DNA of 64,000 bases from Plasmodium malariae (Eukaryota > Apicomplexa > Aconoidasida > Haemosporida > Plasmodiidae): positions 1 through 64,000 of the forward strand of contig NW_021638286.1 of assembly GCF_900090045.1 (NCBI RefSeq), read 5' to 3'. A program made the position numbers and the translations under genes. Every line of letters begins with the position of its first letter. The stretch's first letter is position 1. Shown in pieces: positions 1-12,585 of this stretch. Below the pieces are notes generated by a model. That model searched no databases. It was not told where the DNA came from and saw only the letters and a list, made by a program, of their open reading frames with translations.

Positions 1-571
1 TTTTTTTTTTTTTTTTTTTTTTTATGAACAAAATTCTTATATAAATTAAAACATAAAACGGTCGAACTATGGGAATGTAAAAAAGATACAAATAAATATA
101 TTTCTAAATGGGAAAATAACTACATATTATGAAGTAATAGGATAAAATAGAATTACAGAAATTTTTGTAATTATATTGTATTAATTCAAGAATAGTGTTA
201 CAATTTATTTATTTGTTTTGTTTCCTTATTCCAAATTATAATTTTTTCCAAGTTTAACATTTTCGGAAAAATTAATATTAACTGCATTTTTGTATAGGTA
301 TATTAATATCTTAGTACTTTTATTGAAAACAAGTATTAATATATTGTTTTAATGGATAATATTACAGAAATAAAAAACGTATATATAATTGTAATATATT
401 TGAAGTGCTTCAATTTCAAACTTCATATTTAATGATTTTTTATTTCTTTTTATTACTTATTACTTTATATTCATTTTCTTTATTTTTTAGAGACATTACA
501 AAATTTAAATAATATATTTCATTAACAGACTTTTTTCTTATATATCATCTAGATGTATTTTGGATGTATAC
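1..571. other. AT-rich non-coding stretch
   Basis: The stretch opens with a 23-base poly-T tract. It is the 3' flank of the STP1 pseudogene that follows on the minus strand. I see no coding potential or structured repeat beyond homopolymers. Confidence 0.6.
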
Positions 572-3135
572 CTATAAATTTATAATATCTGTTTTTCTTC
601 TATTTTCATCAGATTTGTCTAGTGCCCCATAGTTAACTACAGAATTTCTATATACGTTATTTCTCTTATCAAGTTTTCTATCTCATTCCTGAAACTATCA
701 TTTCCTATATGAGCATGGATTTCTTTATTTTGTATATATCCTAAATCATTGCTGTTATATTCAATTATATTTTCTGTAATTTCTGGCATTTTATCTGAAC
801 TTAATCTTTTTTTCAGTTCATTTAAGGAACTATCGAAATATGATTCCTTATTTTCAAAGTTCACCTCCTTTTTACATTCTTCTAATATCGTCATAAAAAC
901 TAGAATACATAGCTTTCTTACTAATTTTCGTTTTGCATATTTATAGAATTCTTCATAATTTTCCTTGATTTGGAATTCTTCTATATTCATTAATGATACA
1001 TAATTTTTAGTATCTTCATTTAGATATTCATCTGATATATTGTGAAAATCCTCTGAGGATTCATTGAAGCATTCATGTTCCAAATATTGCTCTATAATAG
1101 TACCCTTTTTGATATCCATTGTTTCCATATATCTTTTTCTTTCTAAAAATAGAACTTTGTGATTTTCATTAGAAGATTTTATTTTTAATTTTACCATTTC
1201 TTGCATATAAGCTAGTTCTTTTTTCCATTCATTTTTTAAATTATTAAACCAATCCTGTTTTTCAATTTTTCAGAAATATATCTATGCCTTTCTATCCATT
1301 TATTCCATAGAATATTTTGTTTTGTAATATCATTGCTACTTTTAATATTTTCTGTTATTAAATTATCATTTTTAAATTAGGATAGGCATTATATTCCTTT
1401 TTTGTGAACTCATCTATGCATATTTTTAAGAATTCTTCTTTGTTGTTTTCCCATTCTTCATTTCTGCATACTTCGAGTACTTCCATATGTACTTCTATTA
1501 TGGTTTTGGATCTGTCTTTTTTTCGATTTGGCAAGTTTATATTTTTTTTAAATTCATTTATTTTAATTTTTTTTACGATTTCTTTTTCATCATATATTGG
1601 GTGTTCTAAATGATCATCTGTTAAAAACTTACTTTTGTTTTTAGAAAATGAAGGTAATAGTAATCTCAAGAATTTCACGTGCCTTCGTTTTATTTTTTTT
1701 TTTTTTTTAATCATTCCTATTAAAGCGTACTATAAAAAAAAAATTTCTTATATAATAAATTATTACAGTAATAAAATTTTTATATTATTTTAAAATTTTA
1801 ATTTTTATTTTACTTTAATAAACAGGCATAATAAAATAATAACTAGTGAATTTATTAAAATTGACGATATATTTGTGTTATTCATGTTTTCTGCTGAACC
1901 CATAAGAACATTTTAAATATGTGTATTACTTTTAGGAGTTATATCAAAAGTATTTTATGCAAAATGGGTTGTACCTGGAATTTTAGAGAGTTTAGCAATA
2001 AGAGGATATCCTGATGGAAGAATTGATAACGTAGGAAATGGCAGAGCATTATCAGGAGGGGCTTCTTCATTTTCACGAACTACATTTGGTAATGGAGAAT
2101 CTACTTGTGTTACTTGATATTTATTTTTAGTTCCTGTATGAGATATTGACGTTTGTTCTTGTGGAGATGATGTGCCTGGAATTTCTTTCGCTACATGTTG
2201 CTCATCTAAAGGCTCGAATGACGATGATTCTTGAAGTTGAGTTTGTGGATCATGATGAATCTGCTGTTTAGTCTCATTATCAATTATATCTGGAACATGT
2301 GTGCCTTCGTTTTCAGTATGAGGTGTTGATGAATATTGATCTTTACCTGAAGCTTCCATTTGTGTATCTCTAACATTTTCCTCAGATACAAAATTACAGC
2401 TTGTATCTATGTAGGAGGGTGAGCATTCAAGAGGTTCTTTAAAAGTTTCTTCATCCATTATGTTACACATGGATTTTTTTTTTGTTTTATGACAATCTTT
2501 AAATAGATTTTTTTTGTTCTCAAAATAAATCTTCCTATCATCAAGCCATTCCCTATATTCTATACATTTCCTTAAATATTCATTATTACAATTACTTAGG
2601 TGATTTTTTTTTAACGCTTTTATTTGATTCAGATGTGTCCTTCTTTTATCACAGAAATCTTCTTCTTGATATTTTAATTGTAAAATTTCTTTATCTTTTT
2701 GCTCTAAAATCATAGGACATCCTCCATGATGACTAGTCAGATTATTATAGTAACGTTTCAACCAATGCTTTAATGCTAGTTCCCACATTGATTGATTCTC
2801 ATATCTTGGTGCAACCTTTTTATTAATTAGGTAATCAGCCAATCCTAAGCATTCTTGCCTAAATGTTTGTTTATTTTTCTCATTTTTTAAGGTAGAAGTT
2901 TTATTTTTTATATAATCTTGAATAGCTTTAAATGTGGGTTTTGTAACATAACTCCATGCCGTCAAACCGTGGAAAGTCGAATGCTAAATTTAAAAGAATT
3001 ATTAAAAATTATTTAAGGATTAATTTAAACCTTAATTGTACTATCACTTTTTTTTTATCATAAATAAATAATATATGCAAAAATTTAATCACATTAAAAA
3101 GCAGTTAATATTACCGACGTTATACAATTGTCCAT
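572..3135 (-). pseudogene. STP1 family gene, four exons, frameshifted in last exon
   Basis: Subtelomeric transmembrane protein 1 (STP1) gene. Exon 1 is 3135-3115 (MDNCITS; donor GTAA). Exon 2 is 2983-1975, with cysteine-bearing landmarks GGCPMILEQ, EEDFCD and MCNIMDEETF and a Ser/Pro/Gln-rich stalk. Exon 3 is 1893-1814, a single transmembrane helix at residues ~352-369. Exon 4 starts at 1729 with a KKKKKIKRRHVKFLR stop-transfer stretch and a long W/E/K-rich cytoplasmic region (KTIIEVHMEVLE, ILWNKWIERH, RKLCILVFMTILEECKKE). Exon phases agree (21+1009+80 nt). In exon 4 the frame moves by one base near 1369-1377, 1257-1262 and 655-662. Without these the frame would run to a stop at 574-572. Read as given, the protein ends at 1358, after about 493 residues. 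The first two shifts lie in or beside A/T runs, so assembly error is possible. The function of the family is unknown; it is related to the SURFIN-type membrane proteins. Family call strong; pseudogene status moderate. Confidence 0.85.
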
Positions 3136-6100
3136 AATGATTCTATATTATACTATAGTTTGTTGTAAATGAAAATATAAAAGAGAAATACAAATTTATA
3201 TCTTTTATCAATTTAGTATTTTTAAAACTTATATATATTAATTAAAAGAAATTTTTAAATGATCAATTCATAGTAATTCATATGAGAAGTATAATGTAAT
3301 TGAATACATTAATATTTATTTTATGGATTTTTTTTTTTTACCTTATATATATCATAACTGTTTATATGTCCTAGTAATATTATTATATTAAATCACAGTT
3401 AAGTATATATTATTATAAAATAATTCACAATTCACGTATTGAGAAAACGTTAAATAGCTACCTAAATAAAATTACGTATAATATCATGTAACATAATATT
3501 TACTCTATAAAAATGTTATTAATATATGTAATGAAGTTTTAATTTATTTTTTATTAACACAGATATATGTATATATAAATATTATTACATTTATTAATAT
3601 AAATTATACTTTTTATTCTATATTTCCGAAAATATATTATTTATAGTACAAACAATTATTCGTACTGATCGTTTTCTTTTTATTGTGTTAATTTTATACT
3701 TACGTTTTGTATAAAATATTATGGTGCTATAATTATTATGTTAATAGTTTTTTATATTTCTACATTATATTTGTATTTGAGAATTAAAAATATATAAATT
3801 AAATCACATTGTTTCTATAGTTGTGAAAAGTATACATTATTATAATATACATATAACTTTTCATATTATGTACATGTGAGACACCTAAAAATAAATGATT
3901 TATGGTATATAGGTTATGCTATAAGGTAGTTTTAAAAATATACTTCATTATATACATAGATACTTCTCGATATGCCTGTTGTCACTTTTGGATATAAATT
4001 ATTTAATATTACCAAAATTTAATTTATAAAATGCATTAGTTATATTAAATAATTAAAATTATTTTGGATACTTATACATAATATGAAAAATTATTAGTAC
4101 ACGCTATAGCGCAATTAATTAAATCATATAATTAAAAAAGGTAAAACAAATTATAATCCTTTAATGAATAATAATAATATAATTCCGTGTAAATAGAATA
4201 ATAACTTACATTATTTGATAAACATACAGTGATATTTCACGATTATTTTTTTGTAAATATTCATAGATATATTTTAATATGCATATTAAAATAATGCTTT
4301 TTAGTTTTAGTTTTTATTCTTCATTTGAGAGATATATGAAAATATATTTTTAACACTATATAAAAATGTTTATTTGGCAGGTAAAATAAATAATATAATA
4401 TGTTAAATCATAATGCGTTTAAAAAAAATAGTTGGTAAATAAAATTACAGAACAGTTTAAACATAACACGAAATTCATTGATTATTCTATCATAATATAA
4501 ATAAACTATTACATTTTATAATGTTTCATTTGAAATAAAAATATAACGATAAATAATGGTGTGGAAAATAAACGAAAAAAAAAAATATATATATTTTAAT
4601 ATGAATTTTTGTAAATAATTACTTAAGATAAAAAATTCAGCTTTTATATTTATGATTAAACAATTCTTTATTTAAAGAATTATTGGTTTAATTTTTTTTA
4701 TTTTTTGAACTTATATTTATGAAAATTGTTTGATTTATTCTTTCTTTTTATTTTAATACCTTATAGTCTCTCCCATTTTTTTTTAAATATATTGATTTAT
4801 AATGATATATATGGGAATATATATAAATAAAATTTATCGTTTTTTAGAATGGTATATTTAAATTATTTTATTTGAATACATTATAAATCTGATAAAAATA
4901 ATACATAAAATAAATATAAATTGTGGCGATATATAGAAACATAAAAGAAAATATAGCTTATTAAAATGTAAGAAAATATGCTCAAAGAAGGGCCTAATAG
5001 TTGTTTACAAAAGTATACAACAATTTTTTTCTATTTTTTTTGTTTGTTTTACTCTTTTATAAGTATATTAAAATATTTTTTTTTTAATATATTTTTAAAT
5101 ATATTTTTTTAAATATATTATTGATTATATCGTATAATCATACATTTTGTGCGTCATAATTAATTTAGATTAATGAAAAATTAAATTAATATATATTTAT
5201 ATGAATTATTGAATATTTTGTTATACTACTACGATCGTTTTATTTATTTATATATTTATAAAGCATTATTTAATATTAAATAAGATATATTGAAAAATTA
5301 AATTTTTCATATCAAATAGGCTATTGGAATTCCATTACATATATATATATATATTAATGACGTAGAGCAGGAAGTAACTGGATGTATATATATGATTAAT
5401 CCAATTTAAGTTTATTAAGTGAATTTAATCAATATATTATAATTTTTTCTTATTTAATATATATAATTGCCGAGTACCCTAGCTGACATGTATGATATTA
5501 TTAAAAGCCTTTAACTATTTAAATTTATAATTTATATTATTTCATAAAAAAAGTTTTCATAATATACATATTATAATAGTGAATACAGCATTAAAAAAAA
5601 TATAAATGAAAAATATTATTAAAAGAATTATTTTCTGATAAATATCTTTTGATTTGTACTATAATCTTTTAGTTATATATATAAATATATAGTCGCATCA
5701 TATTATACAAAACACGTGTTTTTATATATAATTTTATCCATAATTTAATGAATTTTATTTATTTACATTATCCTAATGTAAAATATATGATATTATAGTA
5801 CAGTTTTAATTAATACATTTTAATCTTAATGTATTATATATTATTGTTTTATGTGTAATTTATATAACATAAAATTGTATGGATTTAGCAAGGATCTTTT
5901 AAAATTAGAGTTCTGTAATTTATTATATTTCTTATTATTTTATTATAAGAATAAAATATTATTATGTATGTCTATTTATACATTAAATGATAATATATTC
6001 TTACTATTACAAATATTTATGCAATATAATGATAATTCTCTTTATCATCACATCTATAGATAAAGTAACGATTAACAAATTATTATTTTATCCTTTCTAT

Positions 6101-6738
6101 TAATTTTCCATTTATATATAATGTGGATTGTTTCCTACAAGAAGCAGAGTGTATCCTAAAAACGTATATCTTAAACAATAATATGGATATTGGTTATTCA
6201 GTTAAAATCTATAATTTTTCTTATTTTCAATATTTATATCTTATAACTTATATTTTGTCATAAAATATTGGTACATTAATATTTTGTATCTTTCTAAAAC
6301 TTATTAACAAAGATCTTTATATATGAAATTTTTATAGTTTTGTTAGAATAATTCTCTTAAAATATTATATTTCTGGTAATGATTTTAAAAAACGTTATTA
6401 GTGCCTTTTTTCTTTTTGGTGTTTTTTTAAAACACCTTTCAATGTACTTGTTCAGGAATTTGTTTTGTAACTACAAAAGTTATTATTATTGAACTTTTAT
6501 AAATTAGAGTTATTTACACAATAGTGTTCTATATAGTATGTACTGTGAGTTACATATGTATAATAATTTTCAGAACAATGATTATTTCTTTAATCATTTT
6601 GTTCATCTAGATATTTCAATATTTTATTTTATTTTTTTATTGATAGCAGTATCATTTTTTAAATGAAGTTAAATAATATTAAAAAATATAGTTATTTGTA
6701 AGATATCAATACAACAATAATTTCTTGTAATAGATTAT
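3136..6738. other. STP1 upstream intergenic region, duplicated at 23.7-27.4 kb
   Basis: Very AT-rich DNA with no credible gene. An open frame at 5851-6063 is leucine/tyrosine/isoleucine-rich noise. The stretch resembles 23731-27420. Matching landmarks include the block around 5161-5250 against 25780-25860, and the TA run with following text at 5338-5400 against 25955-26000. It probably contains the STP1 promoter, but no element could be defined. Confidence 0.55.
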
Positions 6739-6990
6739 GTGGATTGCAGAATAGAATTATTATTTTTCGTAGGAATAATATGTAGTTCAACAAAAAAAAA
6801 AAATATGAAAAATAATAGAGTAAATGTTAATGAAATTATTGGAAATTTTAGACAAATTCGTACTACATATTATTGTAATATGTTTATTCTCGTGTGTTTG
6901 ACCGCTAGACTGAATGCTTTATAAGAAGAGCAATTCATTAAAACATAGAAGCTTCATACACCTCAGTAAATAAATTTTATAAGTAGTAAC
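6739..6990 (+). pseudogene. Faint coding relic upstream of STP1 copy 1
   Basis: A short open frame contains RVNVNEIIGNF (about 6817-6850). It is similar in protein and DNA to TVNVNTIIGDNEIP in the relic at 27421-27987. Both lie about 3.6-3.7 kb upstream of an STP1 start and on the opposite strand. DNA similarity continues past the open frame to about 6960. The parent family is not recognised and this copy is nearly erased. It is unlikely to be expressed as protein. Confidence 0.35.
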
Positions 6991-9415
6991 CTATTGCTGT
7001 TAGTTTTATAATTTTTACAAGTTCCATATTAATATTTGAAAATTTGCAATTTCAAGCAAAAATTATTTATCTCTTGTACAATATATATATATTATTATAT
7101 CGCAGGTTTGAATTTTTCAAAATTCACAAAAAGTCTATGTATTTATTGAATATTATGAACTTTTCGGAAACAGTATAACATATATATTAAAAAAAAAAAG
7201 GGGGTGGTTATGAAGTTTTTCCTTATTTTAAAAAAAAAAATATAAATATAGATAACATAATTATATCTGTAACCTTATAAATGATATATTAAATTCTATA
7301 TAAATTGAATATTGAAGTGAATAGTTCATAATTCGTAAATATTTTACTATATAACTTTTATAAATATTATTATGATAATATGAAATTTAATATTATTTAT
7401 TACATAACTATTTTTATTTTAATGTATTATATATATAAAAGGCATAATATGAAAAGCACGTAAATTTTATTAAATTAAAATATATATATATACATATATG
7501 ATTACACATATAAGCTATTTTATATACACATAATAAGGAGATATTTTAATATTTCCCAAGAAAATTAATATATTTTCTAATGAAATTTAAATTAAAAATA
7601 AAATATAAATAATTTAGATAAATAAAAAATACTGTTTAAAAAGGACAAAAAAAAATATTTATAAATAATAGGTGATACCAAAAATGCAAAAGTCCAATTA
7701 TATCTAAATTTAACATAATTTTATAATATACTGCACTTACGTTTTATAGTGATTTTATGGTATATATTTATGTTTTTGTATATATTAAAAATTGTTTATT
7801 GTATATATTATATAGTAACATTATCTGTAATAAAAGAACGAAAACTGAAAAGTGTGAGAAAACAAACAAGTAATGAAATAAGTGTGTTCATAAATATGAT
7901 ATATATACATATATATACAATAAAATAATAAAAATATAATAATGTTAATTTTTTTTAGTTCTAAAATAGGGATATAAATTTATCTATTTTTACTCTTTTT
8001 TAATTTTCTAAATATACGCTTAGAATATAGTACTTCTTCAGAACAGTAGTGTAAAGTTATATTTCAGATGTTTACAATAATTTTTGGTGCTCATCATATT
8101 TTTACAATTAATGTTCTCTTTTCAATAACGTATAAGGTTTAGAAAAATTTTAGCACAATATATTATCGTTGTTAAAAGTATTTTTAATAGAATATTATTT
8201 ATTTATATATTTATGTAGGTTTATTATAGAGTAGCAGTAAAATATGTTCCTCACACCTAGCATCTTTATAAAAATAAATAAAAAATAATAATTTCTTCTT
8301 AAAATCTTTAATAGAAAAAGTAATGTATCACATATACTAGTAGATTATATTGTTATTTGTTTTAATTGGTTATATGAATGTTATATCCTGTATATTATTA
8401 ATAAATTTATTACCATTTAATATATTTTTATATAATGAAAAAGAATAAAATATTTTTTAAACATATTATTTTCCATTCCCTTTCTCTCTATTTTTTTTTT
8501 TTTTTTTACTTCAATAATATTTCTTTTAATTACATATAATTAATTAAAAATATATAAAATAACTAAATACCTGAATATAATTTTTTTTTTTTTTAAATAA
8601 CGGTATAAATTAAACTTAAATTAATATCATATTTTTGAAAAAATATGATAGAAAAATAAAAAAATTAAATATATAAGTGATTTTAAAATGCATATTTATT
8701 TCGTACAAAAGATGGTAACCTATAAAAAAGATTTTTTAATTGTGTTATTGATTACAAAAGTGGGAATGTATCCAAAGTGTAACTAACAATTTTTTTATAA
8801 TTTACATAACACAGAATGTTGTTTTTTTTGATTATTATTACTTTTATTATATCGTTACGATAATTAGTATTTTACTAAAAATGATTATTTATCAAGAATA
8901 TAATGTTTATAAAATAAAAATTATTAACATGAAAAAATAATTAAAATTAAAAATTGTTTTAACCTCTATAGTAATACATTATTACAAATATACTGTATAC
9001 ATTCTATATTATATCGAAAGTTAAATATTTTCAAATAATAGGAAATGAAATATTTTTTCTCTTCATTTATCATGAAAAGGATTCACAAATATATTATTTA
9101 ATTAGTACACTAAATGAAATAATAAAATAATGTATTAGAATAATTACTAATAAATTTAAATCATTTTATTTTAATGAAAGTTTATTTTTTATAAATATTG
9201 TTAAGGTAAACATTTTATAATACCTTTTTAAATGTATATTTTTTTTTTTATATATGTTGCATAATTCATTACAGTTATATACATTTCATTGAGTAATTAC
9301 GAAGAAATTATTAATTTTTTATTTTTATTTTTAAATATACTAACGTACACCATTATTAATATATTATATTATTATTAATTTTTTTTTTTTTCCAAATATA
9401 TTAATAATATCAAAG
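6991..9415. other. AT-rich intergenic region before fam-m gene
   Basis: No gene was seen. The last ~250 bases share a motif (TTAAGGTAAA at 9201-9210, about 211 bp before the ATG) with the 5' flanks of other fam-l/m genes in the window. Several poly-A/T tracts are present, and a GGGGGTGG patch at ~7199-7206 is unusual in this base composition. Confidence 0.5.
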
Positions 9416-10304
9416 ATGTATATCAAGGAACAAAATATCAAATCTCTGTTTTTAATTAAAATTTCTATGCTTATTCTTTTTACTTGGTTATGCCATTTTA
9501 TAAATGACATGGTATGATAATATTATATAAGGAAATTGTTCGGTATATATTTTGTTAGTGTTTTTTTTTTTTTTATAAATACTACTTTTTATAATGGAAT
9601 TATTTATTCTATTAAATAAAAAATATTTACATTTTTCTTTTTTCTAGAATGGGTTTATCAAGTCTTCGGATGAAAGTTACACTCTTGGTAGCGTTTTAAA
9701 AAAAAGAACTTATAGATTACTAGCTGAATATAAAGAGGGTAAGGGCTCAAATATTGTAGTATTAAAAGATATGCCAAATTATAAAGAGTGTAAAAATAAA
9801 GATAAATCTAATAATAAAAAAGGGGGAATACGAAAAAACGGAAAACCCAATAAATCATTAAGTAAGAAGAGATTCTATACAAAACTTACGGATTATAATG
9901 ATGGAATGTCTGATAGAAAATATTTCCATTTTGAAAAAAAATGGATTAGAAAAAAACATTATGAGCTCTTCCAAGAACAGAATAAAAGAATTAGTGATAA
10001 AAATTTAAAAAAAATAAAATTTAGAAGTTACGGATTTGCAGTTGCTGTTTTTTTTCTTTTTTTTTTGTTTGGAATAGGATTCCCTATATTACAAGGTTTG
10101 GAGCTGCTTAAGCCTCTACAGACGCAGCTTCTAGGGATATTAAGTGAGATCATAGGTAATCCCACTGTAGTACAACACTTTATTTGTTCAATATTTTATG
10201 GAGTACTTATAATAATATTAGCTATAATAATTATAATAACTATTCCTAAGATCTTAATAAATAATGAAAAATATAAAAAATATAAGTTGTTGGATGGAAA
10301 ATAA
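9416..10304 (+). CDS. Plasmodium exported protein, fam-m type, two exons, intact
   Basis: Exon 1 is 9416-9511 (32 codons), a hydrophobic signal-like exon (SLFLIKISMLILFTWLCHF). The intron is 9512-9647 (GT...CTAG, 136 nt). Exon 2 is 9648-10304, giving about 250 residues. Residues 55-59 are RLLAE, a canonical PEXEL (RxLxE) processed in the ER for export into the red cell. A lysine-rich linker follows, then KYFHFEKKW, then the family signature FRSYGF leading into TM1 (~160-180). TM2 is ~210-234, ending PKIL, and the tail is basic (NNEKYKKYK). The usual family start MEQ is changed here: the in-frame ATG lies three codons further upstream (M-Y-I-K-E-Q). Its 3' flank matches that of the fam-m pseudogene at 49.3 kb. 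The fam-m rather than fam-l label rests on the FRSYGFG-type signature as I recall it. Molecular function is unknown. Confidence 0.85.
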
Positions 10305-11301
10305 ATAATTAGTATGTATTATCATGTCAGGAAGTTATTAATATGAAGTAACAACTATAATATCTTTAGATATATGTTCTTTGTAAACATAGCTACAATT
10401 GAAGTAATTTTATAGATGCACGTGTGTATATCATATCATGTTTTTACGAAAAGTAAGAAATTATGTTCTTAACTTTTTTGTGAGTTTGAAAGTTTTAAAG
10501 ATTTTAATTTTTTATTATAAATTACTGCTTGAAAATAATTAAATATTATTGCTTAATATATATATTTGTTCATTAAAATAGATACATATATAGAATATAT
10601 ATAGTAGAATTAGAATTAGTATATAATAAAAAAATTAATATAATTTCATGGATATACTGTAATAAATTATATTTTAAATGAAAAAATATTGTGTCCTATT
10701 TGTTATCTTGTTCTGGTTTAAAATTATTATTTGTATATAAATTGAGGAAACTATATAATTAGGTTTTTATTAAAAGTAAATATGTCTTTTTTTTGTATTT
10801 ATTTGGGAAAAGTGAACGTATTATATAATACTGATATATATATATGACTAGAAAGTATATTTTTACTTAAATTTTGAAACCTGAATAATTTAAACTAAAA
10901 ACTAAATTACAAATAATTTACTTATATTACAAGAAATATAAAATTATGCACAAACAATTTTTTAAAAAGTAATGAAAAAAAAATAAAATTAATATATTAT
11001 ATAATTGTATTGGTGGAATATATTTTTTTACATCTGAACATATAAAATTTTATTAACATTCGTATTATTATAATAAATTTATAAAATTAATATTTTATAG
11101 TAAATACTTCTTTCTCACTTTTTATTAAACTTAGATTAATTTATCAGATAATTTTATGTATATTAATTTAAAAGAATTGTATTATCCAAAGCAGCAGAAC
11201 AAAATAACAAAAAAATTTTACTAGGAATATCAATAAATAGTGCATATTAATATAAAATAATAACAGATATAATTATGAGGAAATAAAAGTATAGGATCAT
11301 G
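10305..11301. other. fam-m 3' flank, shared with 50.3-51 kb
   Basis: No gene. The first ~200 bases align with the flank after the fam-m pseudogene; both contain ATTAATATGAAGTAA and TTTTATAGATGCA. This shows that the duplication unit included the 3' flank. Confidence 0.5.
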
Positions 11302-12198
11302 TTAAACGTTCGCGAAATGCATAGGGAATGAAGAGCGAAGAGCCTCAAGAGTCCAGCTTGTAGAGACTGGATTTAGGACTGGAATTATGAGTACAATTAA
11401 GCTTGCAGTTAAATCATAAACTGAAGGTAATGCTAACCCAGTAAGGCAGTATGAAATTGTGTATTTTTTTTGACTTTTTTGCTTATCATGTGCAGTATAA
11501 TTCTTTTTGTTTTCATAATTAAAAAAATTACATTTATTCCAGGAGCTCATATGGTGTACAGATGATCTATATTTTGAGTGCAATTTTTTAAAGATTTGGA
11601 TATGTATTTATTGTTCTGAATATTATCAGAAAGTTCTTATTTTGGAGTTTTTATTTTAAAATTATTCTTAAAATTAAAATCTTTATGTTTTTGAGGTTTT
11701 TTAGGTTGCATTAAATAATTCAGTTTATTGTGATAAGAATCATCCTATACTGATTCGTTATCTTGTTCTTGAAAAAGGTTATTATTTTTTAATGCATGCT
11801 GTTTTTTTTTCAATTGCTTCAGTACTTTCGTATTTTAAATTATTTATTCTTTCTTTTAAAAATTTATATTTATCTCCATCCGATGCTCTTGTTTCACTAG
11901 TTAACAATCTTCCAAATTTAACAGTTAATATGTCATTTCGGTTCAAATCCTTGTTCCATGATTTATCCCAGTTGGCTGAGTAATGTTGAAGATTCATATG
12001 AAATATTCCAAAAATATATATTTATATATTATATGAATAAAATATTATTCCCATAGAGAAACATAAAATAAAAAAAAAAGAAAAGAAATCGTAGTATAAT
12101 TACTATGATACGAGATCAGCGTATTTGAATATCCATATTAGACAGGAAAAAATTAAAGCTTTAATGAAAAAGATAAGCAATTTCGCATTCTGTTTTAT
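11302..12198 (-). pseudogene. Decayed two-exon exported-protein gene (relic 1)
   Basis: A former signal-peptide exon lies at 12198-12112. It reads KQNAKLLIFFIKALIFSCLIW and ends at a GTATCA donor, but the expected start ATG is ATA (12198-12196). The second exon begins around 11975 and carries a PEXEL-like FGRLLTSE, then KYKFLKERINNLKYESTEAIEKK. This pattern is typical of a Plasmodium exported-protein family resembling the Pv-fam-d group. A one-base shift in the A run near 11805-11813 moves the frame. Coding continues as ALKNNNLFQEQDNES, a stop, then a lysine/asparagine-rich stretch. The 3' part (11583-11302) shifts again and holds a hydrophobic segment (YCLTGLALPSVYDLTASLIVLII). It is not fam-l or fam-m. 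Family assignment is tentative; relic status is well supported. Confidence 0.65.
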
Positions 12199-12546
12199 AA
12201 TGTATTTTTTTGAAGTTGTAAAAACTTATATATAATTTACAAGGTATATTTGTTTTTTTTGAAAAGTATGAGTAAATGATTAATCTATAACTTGTTTTAA
12301 TTATTTACTATTTTGTCGATATAACAAGTCTTTATATTTTTTTATTAAAAAAAAATATAACTGTAGTGCGTACTGAAGTACAAGAAAAAAGTTACAATTA
12401 AAAAAAATATATTTTGATAAAGGCTATAATTAAAAATATTATTAATTTATATTATTCAAATGAAAAAAATATAAAACGATTTAATAAGTATTTTAAGGGT
12501 AATATTGTATTAATATAATAACACAACATACAAAAATTTTATTTTT

Positions 12547-12585
<39 letters not shown>

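Noticed and set aside
749..946. Plus-strand open frame inside the STP1 pseudogene
   Set aside because: Antisense shadow of the STP1 exon 4 coding frame.
5851..6063. 70-codon plus-strand open frame
   Set aside because: Low-complexity Leu/Tyr/Ile/Asn composition, no conserved counterpart at the homologous place in copy 2, no motif.
11792..11983. Plus-strand frame opposite relic 1
   Set aside because: Shadow; the minus strand carries the RLLTSE...LKERI family pattern.
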